Assembly (NCBI RefSeq): GCF_021440195.1
Contig: NZ_JAJTSZ010000001.1
Coordinates: 1,116,001 to 1,180,000, forward strand
Source of the DNA: Dyadobacter sp. CY356
GTDB lineage: Bacteria > Bacteroidota > Bacteroidia > Cytophagales > Spirosomataceae
Length of the DNA: 64,000 nucleotides
Reading direction: 5' to 3'
The position numbers and the translations under genes are program-made. This document shows, one piece after another, positions 55,585 through 64,000 of the stretch (positions are counted from its first letter, which is position 1; each line of letters opens with the position of its first letter). A model generated the notes under the pieces. That model saw nothing but the letters and a program-made list of their open reading frames with translations. It was not told the DNA's origin and ran no database searches.

Positions 55585-56994
55585 ATGAACTCACGTTTTT
55601 GCTCTCTAGGCAGACTTATGCCATATTTTTTTTATTTCACTCTTTTTCTGATCCTGCTCTGGTGTTGGAAACCCGCTTCAGCGCAGACTGTTTCATCGGC
55701 CACTCAGATCCCTGCCGTTTCACCTGGCGCACTTCGGATAGGCGAGAAGGTACCACAAATGGCCTTTCCCGGCGCCTTACGGTATTCGTCATCTTCCATT
55801 AAACTGTCTGATTTTAAAGGGAAGGTGCTGATTCTTGATTTTTGGGCCACTTGGTGTGGGCCTTGTGTAGGCATGGTCGGGCGTATGGATTCGCTTGAAA
55901 AAAGATTTTCAGGCCGGGTGCAGTTTCTTCCAGTCAGTTCCCAAACTGCGCAGGAGGTCATGTTGTTTCGCCAGAAACTTACAAGGCGTACTGGCCTTCG
56001 TATAGAGTCACCGGAAGTCGTTGGGGATAGTCAGTTGAAAAACCTTTTTCCCTACTCCGAAGTGCCGCATTACATCTGGATTGATCCGGATGGTATATTC
56101 AGGGCTCAAACCGGTCTGGGTCAGATTACCGAAGGGCATCTGGAAGCTTTTCTGAAAAATCACAGCGCGCCGCTTGCTGAGAAGAAGGATGAGAACCTAC
56201 TTGGCTATCATACTTCAAATGGCTCTCTACTTGATTTTTTTGGATCGCAGAATTCGCCACTTGGAGCTCTGGAATATTTTCATAGTTTCTTTTCTGGCCG
56301 AATTGCAGGACTTCAATCGGCAATGAGTTTTAGGACTCCTGGGCCAGGGCGGAAAAACTGGAGGATTACTTTCACTAATTCCGTCCCGCTTGGAATGTTT
56401 AAATATGCCTATGGCAAGGGGCAACAGTTTTTATCGGCCGGCGAAATTATTCTTGATGTAAGTGATCCATCGCTTCTTCAGGGGCCAGGTAAGGAAATAT
56501 CATACCAGGACTGGCAACAGCAGCATACCTATTGCTATGAGCTTGTTGTGCCACCGATGCTTGTGGATAGCGCCTTTTCGGTTTTTAAAAAAGATCTTAG
56601 CAGTCTGTTTCCACAGTATCAGGCTTCGGTAGAAAAAAGAAATCTTCCAGTGCTGGCATTAATACGGACAAGCAGTGAAAATAAGCTTCCGGCAGGTTCG
56701 GGTACTTTTCAGGAAAGCTACGATGGTTTTAACTACCAGCTTCGGCACAGCACCATGGAAGGATTCACAACCAGTTTGAATGGAATTTATATGACCAGCT
56801 CAAAGCTTCCTATTGTTAATCTGACCGGTATCACTTCTGCTTTTGATATGGATATGGAAGTGAAGTTTTCTGATTTAGCCGATTTGAATCAGGCACTTTC
56901 AAAATTTGATCTCAAAATTGTACAGAAGCTTGAAGTCATTGAAGTGCTCGTCATCAAAGACCGTCCTAAGTTTAGCGCGCGGTTATCAAAATAA
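55585..56994 (+). CDS. TlpA-family redoxin fused to a DUF3738-type domain
   Basis: A 469-residue exported protein; the ATG at 55585 (MNSRFCSLGRLM) gives a basic n-region before the hydrophobic stretch ending ASAQ. Starts at 55504 (GTG), 55561 or 55618 are possible. The TlpA/thioredoxin domain (about 45-180) has the active-site pair Cys91-x-x-Cys94 (FWATWCGPC) and the cis-Pro region EVPHYIWID. The C-terminal half ends SKLPIVNLTGITSAFDMDME then LKIVQKLEVIEVLVIKD, which matches DUF3738/TIGR03435 (PVVDxTGLxGxYDF...VEVLVID). Likely a periplasmic thiol-disulfide enzyme. A SusC gene follows after 24 bp, so the three genes form an operon. Confidence 0.85.
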   Translation: MNSRFCSLGRLMPYFFYFTLFLILLWCWKPASAQTVSSATQIPAVSPGALRIGEKVPQMAFPGALRYSSSSIKLSDFKGKVLILDFWATWCGPCVGMVGRMDSLEKRFSGRVQFLPVSSQTAQEVMLFRQKLTRRTGLRIESPEVVGDSQLKNLFPYSEVPHYIWIDPDGIFRAQTGLGQITEGHLEAFLKNHSAPLAEKKDENLLGYHTSNGSLLDFFGSQNSPLGALEYFHSFFSGRIAGLQSAMSFRTPGPGRKNWRITFTNSVPLGMFKYAYGKGQQFLSAGEIILDVSDPSLLQGPGKEISYQDWQQQHTYCYELVVPPMLVDSAFSVFKKDLSSLFPQYQASVEKRNLPVLALIRTSSENKLPAGSGTFQESYDGFNYQLRHSTMEGFTTSLNGIYMTSSKLPIVNLTGITSAFDMDMEVKFSDLADLNQALSKFDLKIVQKLEVIEVLVIKDRPKFSARLSK

Positions 56995-57018
56995 ATCCTA
57001 ACGCTGGATACCACTCCT

Positions 57019-60000
57019 ATGAAAATATCTTTTATCGCAATAATGATCAGCATTGCCATGCTTTTGAGCGGCGTGATCTTTCGCGCTCATGCGCAGTCAA
57101 CCATTGAAGGAATGGTCATTTCTCTTTCGGACAGTACGATTCTGCCTGGTGCCGTTATTAAAATCAAAGGCCGCCAGGTAGGTGTCAATGCCGATGCAGC
57201 CGGCCGTTTCAGTTTGCCTATTGAAGTGTTTCCTTCTGATATAATTGTTTCTTACATTGGTTTTACGTCAACCGAGGTCCATCTCGAGGGGCCTCCGGCT
57301 GGCCGTTTTATTATTGGGCTTGCTGTGGATGTCAATCAACTAGCTGAGGTGGTCGTCTCGACCGGATACCAGAACATTCCAAGGGAGCGGGCCACAGGGT
57401 CATTTTCCTCTGTAAATACCAGCCTTTTAAACCGCAGGGTCTCTACGGATATTCTTAGCAGAATCGATGACGTAGTACCAGGGCTGATCACCAATAAAGG
57501 GAAAGGCAATGCGCTTGGGCTCTTGATCCGGGGTCAGAGCACCATTAATTCATCGACTCAGCCACTTATCATTATTGATAATTTTCCTTACGAGGGTGAT
57601 CTGGGCACGCTCAATCCGAATGATGTGGAAAGTGTAACCGTGTTAAAAGATGCCGCAGCGGCTTCGATTTGGGGATCCAGGGCCGGAAACGGGGTTATTG
57701 TCATCACCACAAAGAAGGGTGGTACTAACCGCCCGCCGCACATCAGTTTTAACAGCAACCTTACCATAAGCGAAAAGCCAAATCTTTTCTACCAGCCCAG
57801 AATGAGTAGTAGTGATTACATTGAAAGTGAAAAGTTAATGTTTACCAAGGGGCGCTACACTTCCGCTGAAAAAAATGCGAACAAATATCCTTTCACACCT
57901 GTGATTGAACTTTTAATCGCAGCCAGGGATAAAAACATTACCCAGCAGCAGGCTGATGCCCAGATGGATGTTCTCAAAACCCAGGATATTAGAAACGATT
58001 ACGAAAAGTATTTTTACCAAAACGGGGCAACTCAGCAGTATTCACTGGCCCTAACCGGCGGTACTGAAAAACAACGTTATAACTTTTCAGCAGGCTATGA
58101 CAATCGCATTGCTGTCGAAACAGGTAACCGCTATCAGCGTTATACGATAAGTGCAGGAAATACCTTTCAGCTTTCCAAAAGGCTGGACCTGACGACTAAC
58201 ATCTATTATGCGCAGAGCAAAAATGTTGAGAATAACCCCGGGCCACTAACTTACACCAACGCGATTACCGGTTATACCGGAGCCCCCATGTATCCATATG
58301 CCCAGATCGCAGATCAAAACGGTAACGCTCTGGCCATTATTAACACCAACCGGGCATCTTTTACGGAAGCATCGCAGAATAAAGGGCTTTTGAATTGGCA
58401 GTACAAGCCACTGGACGAGCTCAGGCTGGCTGATAATAATACTGGTCTGACCGACTACCGTATCAATGCGGTGCTCAATTACAAGCTGCTGCCAGGGCTG
58501 GGCTTTGGTGTGCTCTACCAATACGGCCGTGGCATCACCAGCGGCAGTAAATACCAAAGTCAGCAGACATACTATACCCGCAATTTGATAAACCGGTATA
58601 CTTCGATCAGCTCGGCAGGTGTTCTGACAAGGCCCATTCCGCTTGGTGGAATTATGGACCGAAGTGGAAGCGAGTACACCAACCAGAATCTGCGCGGTCA
58701 ATTTGACTACAACAAGAGCTGGAAGCTGCACGAGCTGAGCGCGATCGCAGGAATGGAACTTCGTGATCTGCAAAGACAGGCCGAAACCAGAAGAATCTAC
58801 GGCTATGAAGATGAATATGCCACCAGCAAAGCGGTCGATTACATCTCATCCTTTACTTCGTTTATTAACCCTGCGGCAAGTCTAAAGATCCCTTATTTGG
58901 ATACACAATCTGCCAGTACGGATCGGTACCTTTCCTACTATGTTAATGGTGCCTACAGCTTCAAGCAGCGCTACACTGTCTCTGCCAGCGGAAGGATCGA
59001 TCAAAGTAATCTGTTCGGGGTCAAGACAAATGCAAGGGGAGTGCCGCTATATTCAGTGGGCACGGCTTGGAACCTTTCACAGGAACCTTTCTATCATCTG
59101 TCATGGCTGCCTGCTCTAAAATTGCGTGCGACGCTTGGTTATGCTGGTAACAGTAACAAAAATGTCTCTGCTTATACGACTGCTTCCTTTGGAAGCCGCG
59201 GCGATGCTGGGACAGGAGCCACCTATGCAAGTATCCAAAACCCGCCTAACCCCTCTCTTCGCTGGGAGCGGATCAAGACGTTTAATCTGGGACTTGATTT
59301 TGAAAGCCGCGGAAGGGTGATCACTGGAACTGTGGAGTACTATCATAAAACGGGAATAGACCTGATCGGGCAAATGCCGTACCCTGGCTCATCCGGCGTG
59401 AAGACTTTTACAGGTAACTATGCATCCACTTCGGGTCATGGTATGGATGTTACCCTAAGCGCAAAGATCCTTGATAAAAATTTTAAATGGCACAGCCAGT
59501 TGCTATTCAGTCAGGTAATAGATAAAGTGAAAAGCTACGCAGTTGTATCTACTGCGGCCTACTACCTGGGAAGTGGTGATGGCGGGCTAACGATTCCTTT
59601 GGAGGGCAAACCACTTTATTCAGTTTACAGTCTTCCCTGGGCAGGGCTTGAAGCCTCAACAGGTGATCCGCAGGGATATCTGGGTAAGGAGGTCAGTAAG
59701 GATTATGCCGCGATGCTGCAGATCGACCCTTCAGCTATGACTTATCACGGAACCGCGCGGCCGAAATACTTTGGGTCAATTCGTAACACCTTTAGCTGGA
59801 AAGCGCTTAGTCTTTCGGTGCTTTTTAACTACCGTTTAGCGTATTTCTTCAGGGAAAATTCTGTTTCTTATACACAGGTATACCAGGGCATTGTCACGCA
59901 CGGCGATTACAGTCGAAGGTGGCAAAAGCCGGGAGATGAGCGAAGCACCAATGTGCCTTCAATGCCTAATCAGATCAATTACAACCGTGAGAGTTTCTAT

Positions 60001-60243
60001 GCGCTGTCGGCAGACCGTGTCAAAAAAGCGGATCACCTCAGACTCCAGGATATTAATCTGAGCTACACGCTTTTAAGACCATCTGCTTCCAGACTGCCTT
60101 TTCGGACAATGCAGCTTTACATGTATGCCAGTAATTTGGGCATCGTGTGGAAATCTTATAAAGGTAAACTAGATCCGGACTATGCACAGGCTTCGTTTGC
60201 GCCTGTGCGAAATTTAAGCCTTGGTATTAAAATGGACCTTTAA
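57019..60243 (+). CDS. SusC/RagA-family TonB-linked outer membrane protein
   Basis: A 1074-residue TonB-dependent transporter. Signal peptide ending RAHAQ (about 1-26); carboxypeptidase-regulatory-like domain (about 28-105); plug with VLKDAAAASIWGSRAGNG (about 110-230); then the barrel. No STN domain, so control must come from elsewhere. It follows a thiol-redox gene by 24 bp and its susD partner starts 10 bp after its stop. No glycosidase is present, so the cargo may not be a glycan; a peptide or redox-linked substrate is conceivable but unproven. Confidence 0.95.
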   Translation: MKISFIAIMISIAMLLSGVIFRAHAQSTIEGMVISLSDSTILPGAVIKIKGRQVGVNADAAGRFSLPIEVFPSDIIVSYIGFTSTEVHLEGPPAGRFIIGLAVDVNQLAEVVVSTGYQNIPRERATGSFSSVNTSLLNRRVSTDILSRIDDVVPGLITNKGKGNALGLLIRGQSTINSSTQPLIIIDNFPYEGDLGTLNPNDVESVTVLKDAAAASIWGSRAGNGVIVITTKKGGTNRPPHISFNSNLTISEKPNLFYQPRMSSSDYIESEKLMFTKGRYTSAEKNANKYPFTPVIELLIAARDKNITQQQADAQMDVLKTQDIRNDYEKYFYQNGATQQYSLALTGGTEKQRYNFSAGYDNRIAVETGNRYQRYTISAGNTFQLSKRLDLTTNIYYAQSKNVENNPGPLTYTNAITGYTGAPMYPYAQIADQNGNALAIINTNRASFTEASQNKGLLNWQYKPLDELRLADNNTGLTDYRINAVLNYKLLPGLGFGVLYQYGRGITSGSKYQSQQTYYTRNLINRYTSISSAGVLTRPIPLGGIMDRSGSEYTNQNLRGQFDYNKSWKLHELSAIAGMELRDLQRQAETRRIYGYEDEYATSKAVDYISSFTSFINPAASLKIPYLDTQSASTDRYLSYYVNGAYSFKQRYTVSASGRIDQSNLFGVKTNARGVPLYSVGTAWNLSQEPFYHLSWLPALKLRATLGYAGNSNKNVSAYTTASFGSRGDAGTGATYASIQNPPNPSLRWERIKTFNLGLDFESRGRVITGTVEYYHKTGIDLIGQMPYPGSSGVKTFTGNYASTSGHGMDVTLSAKILDKNFKWHSQLLFSQVIDKVKSYAVVSTAAYYLGSGDGGLTIPLEGKPLYSVYSLPWAGLEASTGDPQGYLGKEVSKDYAAMLQIDPSAMTYHGTARPKYFGSIRNTFSWKALSLSVLFNYRLAYFFRENSVSYTQVYQGIVTHGDYSRRWQKPGDERSTNVPSMPNQINYNRESFYALSADRVKKADHLRLQDINLSYTLLRPSASRLPFRTMQLYMYASNLGIVWKSYKGKLDPDYAQASFAPVRNLSLGIKMDL

Positions 60244-60253
60244 TCTTGATGTT

Positions 60254-61591
60254 ATGCTCAAATATTTTAAGACCCTGTCAATTTTATGTCTGGCCGCTGC
60301 TTTCTTGTGCGCGTGCGACAGTGACTTTCTGGATAAAAAGCCCCAAAAATCACTTTTGATTCCCAAGACTGCTGATGATTTTCAGGCACTTTTAGATAAT
60401 AGTGATGATTTGATGAATAAAACGCCTGTGTTGCCCTTGGTTGCTGACGGTGATTTTTGGGTCACAGAGCCCGTGTTTCAGAATCTTTACAAGGAGACAA
60501 AAGATACTTATCTTTGGAGTGGTGAAACCCAGAACCAGCTTACTGACTGGGACAGCCCATATCAGCAGGTATTTTATGCTAACGTGGCACTGGATGGTGT
60601 CAGCAAATTAAGTGGCGAACAGGCCGGACGCATCCGCGGGCGCGCTTTATTCTACCGGGCATTTGGCTTTTATCAGCTTCTTGTGCAGTTTGCCGCGCCC
60701 TACCAGAATTCCCAAGCCCAGTCAGATCAGGGAATCCCGCTGCCGCTGACCGCAGATGTAGGCCGCATATTAAAGAGAAGTACGCTTTCGGAAAGCTATC
60801 AGCAGGTACTTGACGATTTAATTAATGCCATTCCGATTTTAGAAGATGTTCCCCAGTATCTGACACGGCCATCAAAACCTGCGGCACTGGCGCTTTTAGC
60901 ACGGGTGTATCTTTCCATGGGCGAATATGAGAAGGCTGCAGATTTCTCACAGCAGGCGCTGGATATAAAAAATACGCTGATCGACTACAATACGCTTGAC
61001 ACCACCCTGGCCGTTTCCTTTCCGCTACCACTTGTAAGCGGTAATCCGGAAATTCTATATTACAGCCGTGGCTTGACAACTTTCTTTGCTGATCCGGCAG
61101 TGATGGTCGATAGTACTTTTTACCGGTCTTACCAGTCGGCAGACCTAAGAAAAAGCCTGTATTTCACGCCTTCACTAAATTTCAAAGGCTCATATACCGG
61201 GACAACTTTTCCTTTCGGTGGGCTGACTACCAGTGAGCTGTATCTAATCAAGGCTGAATGCCAGGCAAGGATGGTTGGCGTAGAACAGTCGATGAAGACA
61301 CTAAACTCACTGCTTGAAAAAAGGTTTAAACGTACCTCTTTCAGGCCTGTGACAAGTGGCTCAGCGCAGCAGGCGCTCACGCTGATTTTGGACGAAAGAA
61401 AAAAAGAGATGGTACTTCGGGGAGTGCGCTGGGGTGATCTGAAAAGACTTAACCTGCAGCAGGGCCTTGCAGTCAAATTGACCCGGTCAATGGGTGGCAA
61501 ATCCTACGAGTTGCCCGCCAACGATAAACGTTATCTTTTTAAAATACCACTCGATGAGCTGTCTGCCAATGAAATACCGCAAAATCCATAA
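60254..61591 (+). CDS. SusD/RagB-family nutrient-binding lipoprotein
   Basis: A 445-residue SusD, shorter than the other two in the window. The ATG at 60254 gives MLKYFKTLSILCLAAAFLCAC with lipobox Cys21 followed by DSDFLDKKPQKS. The SusD N-terminal helices (YQQVFYANVALDGVSKL) and RagB-type C-terminal (LTLILDERKKEMVLRGVRWGDLKRL) are clear, and it closes IPQNP without the usual GY. Partner of the SusC just upstream; a bidirectional terminator follows 31 bp after the stop. Confidence 0.92.
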   Translation: MLKYFKTLSILCLAAAFLCACDSDFLDKKPQKSLLIPKTADDFQALLDNSDDLMNKTPVLPLVADGDFWVTEPVFQNLYKETKDTYLWSGETQNQLTDWDSPYQQVFYANVALDGVSKLSGEQAGRIRGRALFYRAFGFYQLLVQFAAPYQNSQAQSDQGIPLPLTADVGRILKRSTLSESYQQVLDDLINAIPILEDVPQYLTRPSKPAALALLARVYLSMGEYEKAADFSQQALDIKNTLIDYNTLDTTLAVSFPLPLVSGNPEILYYSRGLTTFFADPAVMVDSTFYRSYQSADLRKSLYFTPSLNFKGSYTGTTFPFGGLTTSELYLIKAECQARMVGVEQSMKTLNSLLEKRFKRTSFRPVTSGSAQQALTLILDERKKEMVLRGVRWGDLKRLNLQQGLAVKLTRSMGGKSYELPANDKRYLFKIPLDELSANEIPQNP

Positions 61592-61621
61592 TGGCTATGG
61601 TTTCAGCGGTGATGTTCAAAA

Positions 61622-61652
61622 AAAATCCGCCGGTTTTAGTCCGGCGGATTTT
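61622..61652. terminator. Bidirectional intrinsic terminator
   Basis: Perfect 12-bp stem AAAATCCGCCGG (61622-61633) with its complement at 61641-61652, 7-nt loop, A-run before and T-run after. It serves the convergent susD and DUF6520-like genes. Confidence 0.9.
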
Positions 61653-61662
61653 CAATCAAAAA

Positions 61663-61911
61663 TTAGAGCGATGCCTGACCGGACTGCACATCGGAAATGA
61701 CAGTGCCTGTTCTAACCGCCTTACACTGTGTAGCGGCAGCCGAACATTCCACATTTTGCCCTGCCGGGATATCCGTCCAGGTAGGTGTCGGCTGATCCGG
61801 CGTAGAATTAAATACATTGTAGTTGGGCTCAGCGGCTGCACCAACCACACCAAGTGAACCGCCTAAAAGCATGGCAGCAACAAACAGATAATCAAGCTTT
61901 AACTTTTTCAT
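61663..61911 (-). CDS. Small exported two-cysteine protein, DUF6520-like
   Basis: An 82-residue protein starting at the ATG at 61911 (MKKLKLDYLFVAAMLLGGSLGVVGA), a clear signal peptide. The mature part is about 55 residues with TPTWTDIPAGQNVEC and AAATQCKAVRTG; the two Cys (56 and 63) are six residues apart. The W...C...QC layout fits the DUF6520 family of small Bacteroidota exported proteins, whose function is unknown. It lies 128 bp after a MauE-like gene and converges with a redoxin-SusCD operon, so the Cys pair may be the target or product of that redox machinery. That link is inference from context. Confidence 0.7.
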   Translation of the reverse strand: MKKLKLDYLFVAAMLLGGSLGVVGAAAEPNYNVFNSTPDQPTPTWTDIPAGQNVECSAAATQCKAVRTGTVISDVQSGQASL

Positions 61912-62039
61912 AACCTTAAAATTTAAAATTTTAAAATGAAACATGCAATGGTCGCTTACTCTGTTTTCAGGTTTTCAGCACTCCCTGGCGATAGTAGGGC
62001 AGCCTTCCGGGCTGAGCCTGCTTCGTCTGTTGGTATGGT

Positions 62040-62468
62040 TCAGCCGGTCTGCTGGTCAGCATTTCCAGATTTTAGCATCCAGATTCCGGTTACTGAGACT
62101 AGTAGTAAAACCAAGTTAAAAACAAAATGCACCCCAAAGCTCATATGCTTAAGAACGCCTCCGCAGCTGCAAGGCACCCGCTCAAAAGCATTCAAAAGCA
62201 CCAGGCCCATGTACCCTGTGAAAACACTCATTAGTAGTGCAGATCCATAAAATCCGGTTCTTCTTGTCTTTTTAGTGCACAGCATTAGGACCACCAGCGC
62301 TTCGGATAGCGGAATCAACCATAGTAAGTAAGGTACCCAGACTTTGGGTACCGCTTGATTCATCAGTTCACTTTCAAAAGTTGAAAGGTTTGAGAGTTTA
62401 GCAACTGCTGTATAAACAAAAAGTAAAATCAGCATTGCCGTGATCATACGTAACAGGTTTGTTTTCAT
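62040..62468 (-). CDS. MauE/DoxX-family redox-associated membrane protein
   Basis: A 142-residue four-helix membrane protein (about 8-25, 47-64, 75-92, 110-130) of the MauE/DoxX type. The conserved cytoplasmic/periplasmic loop motif PCSCGG (Cys100, Cys102) is intact. MauE is needed for disulfide formation in methylamine dehydrogenase maturation and its relatives move electrons between thiols and quinones. Here it lies upstream of a small two-cysteine exported protein and across from a TlpA-type redoxin, which supports a thiol-oxidation role. No enzyme of methylamine metabolism is present. Confidence 0.88.
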   Translation of the reverse strand: MKTNLLRMITAMLILLFVYTAVAKLSNLSTFESELMNQAVPKVWVPYLLWLIPLSEALVVLMLCTKKTRRTGFYGSALLMSVFTGYMGLVLLNAFERVPCSCGGVLKHMSFGVHFVFNLVLLLVSVTGIWMLKSGNADQQTG

Positions 62469-62637
62469 CGCATTTATTTTACATCCTTGGCCAGTGATTC
62501 GGAATGAAATTTGCCCTCACCCATTGACACGGCAATAAAACTAGAATGAAAAAAAAGGATGTAACTTCCTGTATCGTAAGTGAATAAATATTTATTTTTT
62601 GTATGAGCACATGTTTATGCGCGATTTTTAGATCGTT

Positions 62638-63198
62638 TTAATCAGAATTTCTCCGGATTCCGCTCATTCTGCCGGGAGAAATTTCCAGGTAGCTGGCAAT
62701 GTCTTTTAGCATAAGGCGGGGAGATGGAAAAATCTCATGAAATTGCGCGTATCCCTGGGCTGCCGGCAGTGAGCACAAAAACGATTTGAGCTCACTGTAA
62801 TTTCGGTCTTCAAGAATGATCTTGCTGGAAAGTTTGGGTGCCTCGCGGAAACTGTGATATAAATAAATAATGGAGCTGTCTGAGAGCGTTGTCACAATAC
62901 TGTCTTCTAAAAACAGGATCCGGTCTGCTGCTGTTTTGTGTACCGGCCCGTTTGCCAACAGCATAATTTGGCCTTCTTTCCAAAAACGGGTCACATGTTC
63001 TTTGCCTTCCTGATCTTCATAATAACCCTTAGCAAGACCACTCTTGATATACCAGATCATAGGCGTCTGACCTTTTTGTCTGAGAATATCTCCCTTTTTG
63101 TAATGCTTTTGCAGCAGCGCCTGATCTAGGGCGAGTGTGAATTGTTGACCAAGTGGATAGAGCGACGCAAAATGATCGGTTAGTTTTAGATTTTCCAT
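62638..63198 (-). CDS. Crp/Fnr-family transcriptional regulator
   Basis: A 186-residue regulator. A cyclic-nucleotide-binding-like beta barrel (about 15-110: KKGDILRQKGQTPMIWYIKSG then GYYEDQEGKEHVTRFW) is followed by a long helix and a C-terminal helix-turn-helix (MLKDIASYLEISPGRMSGIRR). No Fnr-type Cys cluster is seen, and the cAMP-binding residues are not conserved, as usual for Bacteroidota members. It is probably co-transcribed with the hypothetical gene 22 bp upstream and lies 170 bp before the MauE-like gene, which it may regulate. Confidence 0.9.
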   Translation of the reverse strand: MENLKLTDHFASLYPLGQQFTLALDQALLQKHYKKGDILRQKGQTPMIWYIKSGLAKGYYEDQEGKEHVTRFWKEGQIMLLANGPVHKTAADRILFLEDSIVTTLSDSSIIYLYHSFREAPKLSSKIILEDRNYSELKSFLCSLPAAQGYAQFHEIFPSPRLMLKDIASYLEISPGRMSGIRRNSD

Positions 63199-63219
63199 AA
63201 TATAGATCTGTTTATGGTG

Positions 63220-64000
63220 TCAGTATTCTTTAATCCAGGTAATAATTGATTCGAGCAATTTGATGACTGTCTGTTTGTCCTTTTCTTCAAAACTGTAGGA
63301 TTTTGAGCGCATACTGTCCCAGGATATTTCCTGTTTTCTGGGTGTGGAAAGAAACGGTACAATGCTCTCGAAGACAGCGTTCATAGAGCGGGCTTTAAGG
63401 ATTCTGAGTGCGTCGAGTGCCCTGAGAAAAAGGCCGATTTGATCAACTGAGAGTAGTACCATTACCTTGAAGGGTTCTGTGCTGGCCGGCACAAGACTTT
63501 CAGTCGGGGTAGTAGCCCAGCGCGACTGCTCTTTCAGGTATCCGATTTCCTGATTAAACCAATTTGAAATAACCTTTTGCACATCCGAATCCAAAGGGCT
63601 CAATTTTACACCCTGTTTGCGGTGCATCTGGTTGAATTGCTTATAGCTCAGAAGTAGCTGCGTGATTTTCTCACCAAGCGGCTTGACAGAATCAACACGA
63701 CGGGACAAATGCTGCGTGTAATAGTTTATAAAAGGACGGCTGTTAAAATTCAGATAAACCAACAGCTCCAATAAGGCATGATCCATATCAGTGGTTTGAT
63801 CCTTGGAAAGAATCTGCTCAAGTCCCCGGAGCACTTCCCGTTGATAGAAAATGTTGCGAAAACTTGTAGGCTGTATCTTAGCATTACTGGTGTCCGCACC
63901 CAAAGATCCCAGTAAGATCATAACCAGATCCGGATCAACATTTCTTCGGGTTAGCTCTTCTCTGACCCTGCTGATGCAAAGTTGGCGCTCCTTGCCAAAC
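63220..64000 (-). CDS. Conserved hypothetical protein, N-terminus outside the window
   Basis: The frame is open to the right edge (FGKERQLCISRVREELTRRN is visible upstream of the first internal Met), so at least 259 residues and the true start lie beyond 64000. The protein is mainly alpha-helical with LLVYLNFNSRPFINYYTQHL and YKQFNQMHRKQGVKLSPLD. I recall this type as a conserved Sphingobacteriia/Cytophagia protein of unknown function, often near Crp-type regulators. No signal peptide or catalytic motif is visible. The stop is 22 bp before the Crp gene, so they form one operon. Confidence 0.75.
   Translation of the reverse strand, partial: FGKERQLCISRVREELTRRNVDPDLVMILLGSLGADTSNAKIQPTSFRNIFYQREVLRGLEQILSKDQTTDMDHALLELLVYLNFNSRPFINYYTQHLSRRVDSVKPLGEKITQLLLSYKQFNQMHRKQGVKLSPLDSDVQKVISNWFNQEIGYLKEQSRWATTPTESLVPASTEPFKVMVLLSVDQIGLFLRALDALRILKARSMNAVFESIVPFLSTPRKQEISWDSMRSKSYSFEEKDKQTVIKLLESIITWIKEY

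Noticed and set aside
58246..58773. Minus-strand ORF of 175 residues within the SusC gene
   Set aside because: Antisense shadow of a certain SusC gene; no domain and no start context.
1..64000. CRISPR arrays, transposases, integrases or prophage genes
   Set aside because: No regularly spaced repeats and no recognisable mobile-element proteins were found on either strand.

Overview
This window looks like the chromosome of a member of the Bacteroidota, most likely a Cytophagales/Spirosomaceae bacterium of the Dyadobacter type. The reasons are three SusC/SusD outer-membrane pairs, many short lipoproteins, a protein with a type IX secretion (T9SS) C-terminal sorting domain, an ECF sigma/FecR/STN-SusC signalling set, and promoters of the TTG-N19/20-TAnnTTTG kind. 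No rRNA, tRNA, CRISPR array, intact insertion sequence or prophage was seen. Genus assignment is inference from protein style only.

Region by region. 1-3.3 kb: end of a luciferase-like oxidoreductase, a poorly coding stretch, a small lipoprotein and a lone cytochrome c oxidase subunit I. 3.4-10.8 kb: a polysaccharide utilisation locus (SusC, SusD, two GH43 glycosidases), probably for arabinose-containing glycans. 11-18.5 kb: small lipoproteins (one broken by a 1-nt loss in an A-run), a leucine-rich-repeat lipoprotein, two AraC regulators, an aldo/keto reductase and a membrane-anchored serine hydrolase. 18.6-25.9 kb: a complete ECF sigma - FecR - STN-SusC - SusD relay on the minus strand. 26-30.3 kb: a two-receiver response regulator divergent from an RsbRD-type histidine kinase, then a PQQ-like propeller protein. 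30.7-41.7 kb: oxidoreductases, several paired with their own regulators (NmrA/HxlR, FAD monooxygenase/AraC, LLM oxidoreductase, PNPOx-like), a T9SS cargo protein and an FGGY (L-ribulokinase-like) kinase. 41.7-42.4 kb: decayed DNA with a GNAT remnant. 42.4-49.1 kb: a small membrane protein and a MarR-controlled RND efflux operon (marR-tolC-adaptor-pump). 50-54.3 kb: a LytS/LytTR two-component pair, a receiver-only protein and a shortened histidine kinase. 54.8-64 kb: an XRE regulator with a 32-bp palindrome/promoter, a TlpA-DUF3738 redoxin, SusC, SusD, then on the other strand a DUF6520-like Cys-pair peptide, a MauE-like membrane protein, a Crp-type regulator and a hypothetical gene running off the end.

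The least explained part is 54.8-64 kb, where thiol-redox proteins, a small secreted two-cysteine protein and a private SusCD pair sit together under what looks like local control. The clearest regulatory readings are the mirrored NmrA/HxlR promoters with operators at each start site (31.7 kb), the repeated MarR operator (48.65 and 49.15 kb) and the XRE-adjacent palindrome (55.1 kb).
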